The notes below the pieces were generated by a model, which was given only the letters and a program-made list of their open reading frames with translations, made no database searches and was not told the origin of the DNA. Below are positions 10,905 through 21,969 of a stretch of 64,000 nucleotides of DNA, piece by piece. Numbering within the stretch: position 1 is the stretch's first letter; every line of letters begins with the position of its first letter. Position numbers and translations under genes: made by a program. The stretch comes from Gigaspora rosea (lineage: Eukaryota > Glomeromycota > Glomeromycetes > Diversisporales > Gigasporaceae): assembly GCA_003550325.1 (NCBI GenBank), contig QKWP01000053.1:428501-492500 (forward strand), in the 5' to 3' direction.

Positions 10905-11862
10905 TGTAAAAAATTTTGTTTTTATAATAAAAAAATAATATATACAAAATGTTATAATAATGATTTTCTAGTAAAAATATTTTAAAAACATTTTTATTAC
11001 ATGTTTACTCCTTATAATGGTCATATAACTAATTATTGTAATATTTTATAACATTTTGTTTAAAAATAAATTTTTTAAAAAATTTAATTTTAAAAATAAT
11101 ATTATACAGTATGCAATATCTTAAAACTAAAATAATTTCAAAAATTAATAGCTCTCGAAAAAATATAAAAAAAGAAAGCTGCTAAATTGTAGCCAAATTA
11201 ATTTGCTACAATTTAGCAGTTTTATTTTATAAAAGTTGATTTATACTACTTTAAATATGCTTAATTTTTATATAATATGTTAAAAAAATTAACAAAAATG
11301 GGATAAATCACATGTTTTGGTTTTTTTTATTAGCTAATTTTTAAGAAAAAATCTAAACAGTGCACCGGTGCACTCAGTGCACCCCTATAAATTTAGTATA
11401 AAAATTAGGATTAGGGTTAGGATTAGGGTTAGATTTAGGGTTAGATTTAGGGTTGGGGTTAGAATTAGATTTAGGTTTAAAATTAGGGTTAGAGTTAGAG
11501 TTGGGTTTAGGGTAAAATTGCGAGAGGAGCATTTTTGCTTAGTAACACAACAGGGATTACCCTAGTAAAATTGCGAAATAGCTTAGTAATATAACAGAGG
11601 TTACCCAAGGAGTGCACTGCGTGCACGGTGCACTTTATAACAAATTCCAATTTTTAAAATATTTGTTAATTAATAAAATTTTAGCTATTAAAAAAAATTT
11701 AAACCAATCAAAATACAATAAATCAATAAAACATCAAAATTTTTTATAAGAAGTAAACATATAATAAAAATGGTTTTAAAATTTTTTACTTGGAAAAACA
11801 TTATTATAACATTTTGTAAATATTATTTTTTTTAGATTTTAACTAATTTTTACCCTAGATGA
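10905..11862. mobile_element. Fold-back element with a telomere-like core
   Basis: Sequence at 10,905-11,020 (words ACAAAATGTTATAATAATG and ATGTTTACTCCTTATAA) is mirrored at about 11,740-11,862. The inner edges also pair: AGTGCACCGGTGCACTCAGT near 11,360 against ACTGCGTGCACGGTGCACT near 11,620. At the centre (11,405-11,515) lie degenerate TTAGGGTTAG repeats. A separate perfect hairpin GCTAAATTGTAGC / GCTACAATTTAGC interrupts the left arm at 11,180-11,218. A 65-codon frame over the TTAGGG tract is a by-product. Confidence 0.6.
11405..11515 (+). repeat. Degenerate telomere-like TTAGGG repeats
   Basis: A run of TTAGGG, TTAGATT and TTAGAG words. Shorter runs recur at 12,500-12,525, 12,955-12,980 (opposite strand), 13,040-13,060 and 43,750-43,765. 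TTAGGG is the common fungal telomere repeat. Their position inside TIR elements argues for element cargo rather than a chromosome end. Confidence 0.7.
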
Positions 11863-12749
11863 TATCACCTATATCAGGTGAATATTGTTTTATATGATCA
11901 TACCAGTTACACTATCAGATCTACTATAAGTATATATTTTTTTTGTATTTCTTTTCTTACTGTATTTTTGTTCACTTTTTCTTTTTTTTTTCTTTTTTTT
12001 ATTACTTTGTTTTGTACTAATGGTTTTTATTTATTTTTTCAGTAACAGTTTTGTCATTGGTGTTATGTTAGACTTATCTCTCATCATTCATATTGGTGAT
12101 ATTCATTGCTAGTGTTGCTTCTTTCGCTTTCGTCGTGATGTTGTTAATTTTAGTGACTTCTTACTTTGTTATTTGGTATCTTATTTGGCATTTCTTTTTT
12201 CATCATTGGTTGCAGTTCTTTGCTTTTGGTATTATTATTTGGCATTTCCTTCTCTGTTTTAGTACTGTCCGTTATCTATTTCAGTAACTCTTTGTTGCTG
12301 ATGTCATTATATGGCATTTCTTTTCTATTGTTGGTCATTCTTTTTACCTGGGGCATTAGTTTTCTTTTTTTTTTCATTTTGCTTTCAGATTTTACAATAC
12401 TAACTCTTTTATTTTTTTGATGCATTACTGAATAGGTTCATCATTGGTGCTGAGTTTTTGTCATGAATATTTAATGATTTTTGTGACATTAATAGCTTTA
12501 GAGTTAGGGTTAGGGTTAGAATCAAGTTAGGTAGATTAGGTAGTTAGGTTAAAGGAGTGGAGTAGAGATGACAACTAAAACGAGTAAATTTACAGAGTAA
12601 GCAAAGCGAACTTTGTAAGTGTTGCTAAGCATAAGCGAAACAATACAACTTGTATACAATGTATAATTGCATGTGGATTTGGTGTATTCTATCTTAAATA
12701 AAATGTTTCAAGTTAGTTATATTTAAAAAATAAAAATTATTTAATAAAT
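11863..12749. other. Pyrimidine-rich low-complexity DNA
   Basis: T-rich DNA with an imperfect recurring TATTTGGCATTTCTTTT word at 12,181, 12,236 and 12,309. Overlapping frames translate to F/L/I/W-rich strings and are not credible membrane proteins. No gene is supported. Confidence 0.5.
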
Positions 12750-13287
12750 GTCGGGGATGATACTGAAATAAGATAATGCTTAAATCTACATGATCTACAA
12801 GTGATCTATGTATCATCGGATCTCCTACAATTTCCAAAAATTGTGTAAACACCTATGTAATCAAAACAATCTGAACGCTATAACCGGTCAGTATGCCTAT
12901 ATGCATTCTTGATACTATATACAGAAGACCTTCTAACTGCATCAAAAAGGCGACCCTCACCCTAACTCTAACCCTAACACAAAGCAAAAAGTGTCTATTA
13001 AAACCACTAACAAAAAAAAATTTAGTTAGTTAAATCTAGTATAGTTCATGGTTAGGGTTAGAGTTGTTTTAGGGTCGCCTTTTTGATACAGTTAGAAGGC
13101 CTTCTGAAAGAATGCGATTTATGTAACTTATAGGCATATATTGAATTAACCCGACCACTACATTCGATTGTTTTGATTACATAGTGTAGATCAATTATTT
13201 ACACGATTTTCAGAAATTTTAGGAAATCCGTTGCATACGAAGATCACATGGATTTTAGCATCATCCGATTTCAGCATCATCTGTGAC
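12750..13287. mobile_element. 538-bp fold-back TIR element
   Basis: The left end GTCGGGGATGATACTG pairs with the right end CAGCATCATCTGTGAC, and the two halves stay complementary almost to the centre. AATAAAT is duplicated exactly at 12,743-12,749 and 13,288-13,294. The arms carry CAAAAAGGCGACCCT against AGGGTCGCCTTTTTG, and TAACCCTAAC-type telomere-like words near the loop. It has no coding sequence. A 7-bp TSD is atypical, so the superfamily is left open. Confidence 0.75.
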
Positions 13288-13294
13288 AATAAAT

Positions 13295-13786
13295 AATAAT
13301 ATGATTAAAATATTGATTAATATATTTGTCGATCACATGATAGCAATGAATTAGCACCAGGCCTCTGAGCCAACTTCTAACCTATCTCCTGACCCAATTT
13401 CTGAACTAGGCAATATTACCTAGGATAAAAGCTAGCAACACTCATTTTTTTATTATAAAAACAACTTCAATTTTTTACAAGTTCTCTAAAGTTGTTTGTT
13501 TGCATTAAAATTAATAGTCATAATTACTACAGTATTGTTAAAATTTTGCTACAAGACTTATTTGCTATTGTAATGAATTAACAGTTGTACTGTACTTTTG
13601 TTATGATTTACAATTATAATAGCTGCTTGATATGTCAGTATCAAAGCAACTTTTGTCTTGAATTATTTGCTACCAGTGAGTGTAATAAAATTTTGGCTAT
13701 TAGTAATCTGGCTAGTGATAGTAGTACAGTATGATATATGTAATCAGAATTGTTAGTTATTAAGCCAAGGAACTGAACAATATGAC
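13295..13786. other. AT-rich spacer
   Basis: No open frame, repeat or element boundary was recognised. Confidence 0.4.
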
Positions 13787-14035
13787 TATAGTTGGGGGTG
13801 AATTCATTTTTAATTTTTTTAATTTCAACAATAATTTCAACATTTTTAATATATCTATAAATTAAACTTAAAACAATTATTGTATTTGATTTAGTTTAGT
13901 TTTATTTAATTTTTGATATAATTTAAATTAATTTTTAATATTAAAAAACTAATTTCGCCAATTTCACCATCAAATAATTTCAACACTTTCAACAAAAACT
14001 TCTTATTAAGAGGAGTAATTTCACCCCCATCTATA
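13787..14035. mobile_element. MITE, TATAG-TGGGGGTGAA family, copy 1
   Basis: The ends TATAGTTGGGGGTGAA and TTTCACCCCCATCTATA are inverses. The body is built of AATTTCAACA words. The right arm (read inverted) closely matches the left part of the element at 15,225, including TCTTAATGAAATTTTTTGT-like sequence, so these are two members of one family. Confidence 0.7.
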
Positions 14036-15224
14036 AATATGACCTGTTAAGAAAACAGTCCATGGTCAAGGGTTGGCCTATTAGAATAATACTTAGAAAT
14101 ACAAATAATAGTACAAATACAAAAAAAAATAAAAATAAAAGTAGGTTGCTCAATACAGAAGAGGCAATACCAATATATGTTTTTTGTAATTATACACTAT
14201 ACTGAAATACAAGATAAACAAAAAACTTGTTATTGTAGTGAGTAGTTTGAATATCATTTTCTCCTCACCTCTTGCTAAAATCCCTTTAAATAATCTACCT
14301 TCTTACCCTGATACTCCACCTTCTAGTCAAATCTCTCAATTTTTCTAAAATATTTATTCTTTTTGCACACTACCCAATCTACTCCTCCATCATTTGCTAT
14401 ATGAAACATAACAATTTGACCAAATGAGGGCTAGCTATTCACATGTTTTGGCATTGTGTTATTGGTCAATTTAACTATATTTTAAATTTAATTTTTTTAT
14501 TAATTAATTTTTAGCAAATCAAAATAATGAATTTAAAAAAAATCAAATTTCAATATGAAATTTTGAAAATGGTACAAATTATATGACTTTTGCTATTATG
14601 AACTCTGCACTGTACAAATGATCAAAACTACATTATTTTAAAAATAGGACAATTCACATGACTTCTGCTTTAAATGTCTTGCACTATACAAATTTGATCA
14701 AAAGTACATCATTTTACAAACCTCAATAATTGAAATAATCCTTAAATTAATTTGTAAAGATTCATGTTATAAGATGTAGAGATTAAATTTTAGAGAAATT
14801 ACATATAAGAGCCTGAAAATAAAATAATTACATCTAAAGGCCCAAAATAAAAATAATTAAATATAAGGGCCCAAATTTTGAAAAATTTTACAGTCAAGAA
14901 TCCAAATTTATTGTAATTAAATAAACTGCAAGTTTTTGACATTTATAATCATATAAATATAAAGTTATTTTGCCAGATAATTGTGTGTGTTACTTTTTGA
15001 TCAACATTGCATTATAATAATTTTTTAGCATCCTTCAATTTAGGTGAGACCAACTAGATATGTGCTCCCTCAATGTTCCCCTCACTCTCATGGAAAAATT
15101 TAGATAAATATATATAGGGTTACAGAATATTTCAGAAAAAGTTTATACAGTCATGGAACAATTCAGAAAAAATTTTTTTGAATAAAAATCTTTTTAAATT
15201 TTACTATATGAACCACTCCTCCCC
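14036..15224. other. AT-rich DNA with a weak tandem repeat
   Basis: At 14,550-14,720 a ~100-bp segment (ACAAATTATATGACTTTTGC, then TGCACTGTACAAATGATCAA) is followed by a diverged second copy. At 14,810-14,880 short AGGGCCCAAA-type units recur. No gene. Confidence 0.5.
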
Positions 15225-15746
15225 TATAGATGGTGATGAAATTATTCTTCTTAATGAAATTTTTTGTCAAAATAGTTGAAATTTTTTGATGTTAAAATTG
15301 GTGAAATTGGTGAAATTAATTTTTTGCTATCAAAAATTAATTTAGATTATATAAAATAGAACCATTACTACCCAGATATTTAAAAATCGAATAGGCAAAG
15401 AAATAAAGGTGCTGCAAAATAGAAGGCCACAAAACAATGAAGTAGAAAAAATTCTCAAGCAAAATACTTTTAACAAATATAATTCACTCTGTAAACATAT
15501 GTAAATAATGTAAATAGTCTTCATTTATAAATAGTACTAAATAAATCACGCCATATGGAGTCCCACTAGAGAGAGTTTAAAAATAAAATAAAATAAAAAA
15601 ATTAAATTAAATATTAATTAAAACTAAACTAAAAAAAAAAAATAGTTGGTTTATAATTATTTTATAAAAATATTAAAATGTTGAAATTTTGTTGAAATTA
15701 TTGTTGAAATCAAAAAAAAATAAAATGAATTTCACCACCATTTATA
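15225..15746. mobile_element. MITE, same family, copy 2, interrupted
   Basis: It starts TATAGATGGTGATGAAATTA and ends with GAATTTCACCACCATTTATA. Its left 130 bp match the inverted right arm of copy 1. From about 15,355 to 15,560 the match stops. The intervening sequence (with AAATAAAGGTGCTGCAAAAT) is foreign to the family and looks like a later insertion. Confidence 0.65.
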
Positions 15747-17030
15747 CCCTCCCACCTCTTCTGGAGGGGAGAGGGGGTAATGTAAAACACAGAATCTAGT
15801 TGGTTTCGCCTTCTCTTAACGAATGCAAATGAATTTTTGCATTCACAAAATATGACTCACATTTCATAACTAATTTTTGATGAAGTATTGACTGATTAAT
15901 TTAGAACGAATAAATGATAAAATATCGAGCATAACCTAGTCGAACTGCATCTTGATTAAAAGCATGTTTCATAAAGCGAAAAAATATAGTATAAAATATA
16001 TAAATTAGTACATATATATACGTGACAATGTTCAAAAAAACTTTTTCAAATTTGGACCTTTATAATTAATCATTTTCACTTTGAGCCCTTATATGTAATT
16101 AGTCAATAAGCACAACTCTATGATAAAAAAAGGGTCTCTGATAATCTTTTTTTCATTGCGATAATAAACTCGTTTGGCCGAATCTACTAATAAAAAATTG
16201 AGCCCTGATCTATTAATTTAGGTACTCTGAGAGCACCCTAAGGTGAGTAAGGTATGGAACACGAGCAAAGAAATAATTCAAATAGTAAAAATATGATCAT
16301 TGAGCTTATCATTTCAATCAATAAATATTTTTGTTCCAAATCACCTTTTTTTGTACTGGTTTATTGAATCTTTATAATTAGAGTACATTCGTTATCACAC
16401 TCGGAAAACTCCCTAATTTTATCACTTTTTTGCGAATAAGGGTATTCTAAAACAGCACGCTCGATGTGATTAGCTCGTGATTAAGATAGACCTCAACCAT
16501 TATAGTGTTATTAATTAGTCATTTTTTGAGAACCGATAATATGGATGAAGACCGATAGCATAGATAACAATATAATTGAAATATGCTCATGTATCTTCCT
16601 CAATTTGATTAACTTATGATTGTGTTGGTGCTCAAGTATTACGATCAATTACAACATTGATTGCAATTGATGCATGAGTAAACATCTTTACCATTATTAT
16701 GTGCAATTATTGTTTTTACAAAGCGAAATAAAAAAAAAATGAAACCGATGGATCAAGTCCGCAACTTAATATGTCTACTTAACTTAAAATTTCAATTAAA
16801 TCGGCTAATTACAATCTTTCAAAAAATTTAGGAAATTAAGAAAGATTTTAAAGAAGCTAATCGCAGTCTAAATAGAATTTATTCTAGATAAAGTCTGCAA
16901 GCTTATTATTAATCTTCATATTTTTAAGATATAAGTGAGAAAATAACAAAAGAAGTCACATTTTTTAAATTACAATATATGGGTTATTATTCACAAAATT
17001 GGTAAAGATATTTATTCATTGAATTAATTA
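15747..17030. other. Spacer before block A
   Basis: A short hairpin GAATGCAAAT / TTTTTGCATTC lies at 15,822-15,843. The rest is AT-rich without a recognised gene or element. Confidence 0.4.
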
Positions 17031-18130
17031 ACATAAAGCTGTTAGAGTTTTTTTTTTGCTGATTTGGAATATTTCATATTCTTCCACTAAAAAATAAGAA
17101 TATCCATAACAATTAAATGTATATGCATTTCTAATTCGTTTTCGCATGAATAATGACGATTGCAACAACACATATATTGATTAAATTATTCAGCATGGAT
17201 AAATCAACACAACCAATTTTAGCCCATAATACGTATTACAATCAATTTACTTCTGGTTTTTTTACATGACTTAAAATGAATTTTAAATTGTACTATTTTT
17301 AATGAAAAATAAAGCTATCTTCGCATTGCTTATTGAAACCTTTTTAACAGGTTTATCCAACAGATAAGATTATATGCACCAAGAATTTAATCAGCAATTT
17401 TAACCTTTATAACTACAACAAGATATGTTTGCTTATTCAAAATGATTTTGTTACATGTCGATCAGGTGACATAACTTTTTTGGTGCATCATCCCAAAGAC
17501 CTTTTTCTAGAATTTGTTAGTATGGTTGTAGATTATTGGTAATTTCATCACTATACATCTTAAAATAACGAATATGAGGTAAACAATTTTGTAAAGTTAT
17601 CAGAAATTCCCATTGGAATAGTTTTTTAGGATTTGATAATATGCCTGAGCAATTCCCATTCAATAACATGGTTCCAAATATTTTTATTCTTCCATTGTAA
17701 ATCATCTCGGCTAATAAGTGAGACTAAAGCATTTTCTTGAGACAAATAGAAATCCGCCGATTCAAAAACTTTGTAAGAATACTTATACAATATCATTGCA
17801 TCATTTTTGTAATTCTTGAAGCTTATTATTCTGAAAAATTTTCTGATAGTTAAGTAAAATTTAAACGAAGCCAATGAACATCCGTTTTAATTAAATGGTG
17901 CCTGGCCAATTCATCAAAAAAGAAATTCGAAAGTGCTGATCATAAGCTCAAAAATAAATGATGTATTACGATTTTCAAGTTAGACTACCCACCAAAGATA
18001 TATCTTTATATGTATGTGCTTGAAATATTTTAGTATGGAGATTTACAACATTAATGATTAAATTTAAATCTTCTTTGTCATCAAGTAGGTCAAGTAATTG
18101 TTTGAAAGCTTTTCAAAGAGTTTTACTGTC
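17030..18130 (-). pseudogene. BTB-BACK-TLDc pseudogene (block A)
   Basis: A decayed copy of the gene at 19,157-20,735, in the same orientation and order. Traces of the BTB exon are near 18,010-18,130 (plus-strand text matching the KEDFN region). The BACK-like helical region is at 17,520-17,880, with recognisable SLISRDDLQWKNKNIWNHVI. The end of the TLDc domain is at 17,040-17,460. The frame is broken many times and parts are missing, so it cannot be functional. Divergence from its neighbour is much greater than between the two better copies in the window, so it is the older duplicate. Confidence 0.8.
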
Positions 18131-19150
18131 ATTTTAAATACATTAGAAATTATAATTATCAAACATTTTTTAAAAAAATAAAAGCACCACACCAGTAGCG
18201 CACAATTTCTACAAGTCACAGCGTAATTTTAGCAATTGAAATTTTTTCGTTTAAAAAGCGCTGCTAGAGTCAATCCAACATTTATTTCCAGAATTGATTA
18301 ACATGCTGTGAAACTTTGGCTCGTGTTTTTCCAATATGTACAAAGCTCTGATTCGGAATAAATAATTTAATACTTCAATATTCAAATATAAACCATAAAC
18401 CAAGTCGAAGTTAACTGACTTAGTCGTTAGCTACTTAGAAATCTTAATTTTGACGGCGCATTAGTTGAAGTATTTATTTGTTAAGAGGCGTAGTTTAGAT
18501 ATTCATGTATTATTTAAATTGTGATACTGATATAGGGGGAATATTTTTATCATTATTTGATATTCCAAATCATTAAAGTGATTCAGGAAATGCTATATCT
18601 TATATAAAAGATTTGTAAACACTGATTTTTATAATGCGGAAAAATAATAATACATTCGGTTTATCATATCAAATACTTTAATGAAAATAATATAAAGTAA
18701 AAATTCTAAGGACTTAAATTACCGATAAAAAAATGGGTATGATATTTTTAGATAATGTCTATATCTGATATTTACTTTGTCTTAAAATCATAATGCCTAT
18801 GTTTCGGAAAACAACTGATCTTATAATTTATCAAGATCAATTAATCAAGTTTATGATTAGAAATAAATTTTCTATTATCATAAGTAGATTAAATCTTTAA
18901 TGTTCACGAAATAGATTAATATTTAAATATAACAAATCGCAACTGAATAGAAAAATTTATCATAGATACAACTTGTAAAATTATTATTAATATTTACATT
19001 TAAGATAGAAAGTTAATTATTGGAATAATGCTAACGATATCATATTTAAATTTTAATAAAAATAATGGAATAAGGCAAACAATAAACTATAATTAATAGA
19101 TTATTATTGCAATATTGAAAGCAATTTATTCAATAAATTAATTTGCTAAA
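18131..19150. other. Block A spacer, duplicated at 47,111-48,230
   Basis: AT-rich non-coding DNA whose words (for example AATTTTGACGGCGCATTAG near 18,450, and TTTCGGAAAACAACTGATCT near 18,800) recur in order in block B. It marks a segmental duplication rather than a gene. It probably contains the 3' flank of the active BTB-TLDc gene and the 5' flank of the decayed one. Confidence 0.75.
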
Positions 19151-19156
19151 AAATTT

Positions 19157-20735
19157 TTAGGGCTTTTTACTGATCTGGAATATTTCATACTCTTTCACTG
19201 AAAAATATGAATTTCCTTTACTATCAAACGTAGATTCATTTCTAATTCGTTTTTCGTATGAAAACTGATAAATATAACAACCGAAATCTTGATCAAAATC
19301 ATCCCACATTTTTAAATCACTAATACCAAAAATTGGACCATATTTCATATCACAATTAATTGCATCTCTTGATTCTTTTACACGACTTAAAATAGGATTT
19401 TGAATAGTGCTATTTTTCAAAGAAAAAATAAAGCTATCATTACAATTCTTATAGAATTTATTTCCAGTTGGTTTATCCCAACCGATAGGATTATATCCAC
19501 CAAGAATTTCGTCAGTGCCTTTAACTTTCATAACTACAACAAGATGTGTTTGCTTATCACATAATCTCCAAAATGAAACTTTGGTAAAACCATCTCTAGT
19601 TCCTCGAAGAAGTAATTTAAACTCGTATGGATTATCCATTACTGAGTATTTATCGGCTTTTTTATCAACCCATGAAGCAATTTCTGCTGCATGTGCTCCA
19701 TTGATAAGTGGTTCTGAATTTCTAGTGGGTAATATTGATGTAAAATTACACGAGGTGGAAGAATTTTTGATGATACTTGTCGATCAGTTGACATAAGCTT
19801 TTTTGTTATATCATCCCAGAGATCTTTTTCTAGAATTTGTTGGTATGGTTGTACATTATTGTTAATGTCATCACTAGACATCTGAAAATAACGAATATGG
19901 GGTAAAATATTTTGTAAAGTTGTCTTTAAAGATAGAAAATTCTCATTGGACCAGCTTTTAGGATTGGAAGCTAAACCAGGATTTTGAGCAATTCCCCATT
20001 CAATAACAAGATTCCAAATTTTTATTTCTTCCATTTGCAAATCATCTCGGCTAATAAGTGATATTAATGTATTTTCTTGAAGCGAAGAAAAGTTTTCCGA
20101 TTCAAAAATCTTATCAGGATACTTTACCACAATATCATTGCACCATTTTTGCAATTTTTGAAGCTCATTATTCTGAAAAATTTTTTGATAAATACGAGTA
20201 AAATTTAAACGAAGCCAATGAGCATCCGTTTCAATTAAATGAGTTTCAATGTATTTGGCTAATTCATCAAAAAGAAATTCACAAGCAATAAGCATAAGCT
20301 CAAAAATAAATGATGCATTATGATTTTCAAGTAAGACTACTCCTCCGTAAATGTATCTATATAAATTTAAATATATTTTAGATATTTCTTGCTACTTGAT
20401 ATATTTAAAAATCTAATATAAATAACTTACTTGATTATAATCTCAAATTGTTGGATTGTAAAATTTTTTAAATTAATCGTTTTAATATTATTCGCATCTT
20501 TTCTGATATTTACCAATTCATTACGAAAGTATAAAGATCTATATTTTAAAATTGCGGAATGTGCTTGAAATATTTTAGCATTTGGTGATTCACCAACATT
20601 AATAACAACATTAAAATCTTCTTTGTCATAAAGTAGTTCAAGATAATTATTCGATAGTTTTTCAAAGAATTTTATTACCATCTTGACTATATGTGAAGTT
20701 TTAATTTTCGATGAAGTCGTTTGTAAGATTGACAT
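19157..20735 (-). pseudogene. BTB-BACK-TLDc gene, copy A, one frameshift
   Basis: Exon 1 (20,431-20,735) encodes a BTB/POZ half from MSILQTTSSKIKTSH, with the family core FQAHSAILKYRS. A 74-bp GTAAGT...ATAG intron (20,357-20,430) follows. Exon 2 begins with the BTB end YIYGGVVLLEN, continues through a BACK-like region (SLISRDDLQMEEIKIWNLVI) and a TLDc domain (FKLLLRGTRDGF, then GGYNPIGWDK) and ends SKKP. BTB proteins usually serve as Cullin-3 substrate adaptors, and TLDc domains are linked to oxidative-stress resistance and V-ATPase. The role here is inferred only. Compared with copy B, one base is missing between 19,740 and 19,741, which splits BACK from TLDc. Everything else reads through, so it is a recent pseudogene or a sequence error. 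Confidence 0.85.
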
Positions 20736-21267
20736 TTAAAGAAGTGCTCCGAATAAAGAAAGAGCAGGATTTTAAAGTACTGTATGTTGCATTGCTTCAA
20801 ATTTCCAAAATTGATTATTTCGTATAACTTAATATGAATGTAAATTTAGCCATGATCAACAAATGTAATTTGCCTAAATATTTAACCTCATAACTTTTTA
20901 ACTAGGGATGTTATCCTGCTCCAACCGGTTAGCTTGTGCTTAAAACCGGTTGGAACTCTGTTCGGAGCACATTTAAATAAAAACCGATTTTTTGAACTCA
21001 GTTTATATAAGTGCATTAATAATTATGCTTGCATAAGCAGTTTAATAAAACCTGCTATCGCTTTACCTGCTTTTTTTTTTTTTGTTTTTTTTTTTTTGCG
21101 ATCATATCGTCATTACTATTTTTTTTCTTTAAGCGATCATATTGCTATTATTTTTTTTTCTTTTGGCGATCATATCGCTATTACTTTTTTTTTCTTTTGG
21201 CGATCATTCATATCGCTATTATTTTTTTTAAAGCAAATACATTTAAAATATATAAATTTTTGCATTA

Positions 21268-21924
21268 TCCCTTAAACCGTTTGAAATTTAGGGCAAATTT
21301 GCCCTGAATTTTACTATAAAAATACTTCTGATCTATTTTTTTAAAAATTCAATATATTTAATTAAATTTTTTTTTTAATAAAAATTAAAAATAAAGTTTA
21401 TATTTTTATAAAATTTATATTTAAATTATAAGATAAAAAATTTAGCTTACTTATAAGCTAAAAATATACAAAGTTTAAAAAAAAATTTTAATTAAAAAAA
21501 AATTTACAATTCTTTGACAAACTTTTTAAATATTAATTTTAAACCTATAGTTTCTTAATAGAAATTATAGTTTAAATAAAGGATAACAACTTTTATTATT
21601 ACTACCTTTATGATTTACTTGTAAAAATTAAGACTTATATTAGAAGTAAAAAAATTTTTTATAGACGGGAATATATAAACTTTTAAAAAATTTAAAGAAA
21701 AATTTTATAGTAAAAATTTCAAAACAATAACTTTAAGTTTTTATTACTCCTAAATTTTTTAATAAATTTAAAAAATTTTCTTAATAAACTTATTAGAATA
21801 TATTTAAAAATATATTTTTTATTTAGAAAGCATATAGCTAAAATTAATATTTAAAATTTTATTTTAAAAATAAAATTTTTTAAAAAATTTCAGGGCAAAT
21901 TTGCAGGAGAAACGGTTTAAGGGA
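21268..21924. mobile_element. 657-bp MITE nested in the hAT transposon
   Basis: The ends TCCCTTAAACCG and CGGTTTAAGGGA are exact inverses with TA (and a longer CATTA/TAATG mirror) outside. The next block, AGGGCAAATTTGCCCTGAA, is partly palindromic and is mirrored on the right as TTTCAGGGCAAATTTGC. The inside is AT-rich and non-coding. It lies between the transposase stop and the left TIR of the hAT. Confidence 0.75.
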
Positions 21925-21969
21925 TAATGTTATTGCATCTATTCGCTGTTATTTTTTTTATCCAATTTA

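Noticed and set aside
11405-11515. Chromosome end
   Set aside because: TTAGGG words are degenerate, short and inside a fold-back element with DNA continuing on both sides.
12093-12420. Two overlapping hydrophobic frames
   Set aside because: Pyrimidine-rich repeat with a recurring TTTGGCATTTCTT word. The hydrophobicity follows from base composition.
21029-21307. F-rich frames near the hAT left end
   Set aside because: Derived from T-runs and a short GGCGATCAT repeat inside the transposon's non-coding end.
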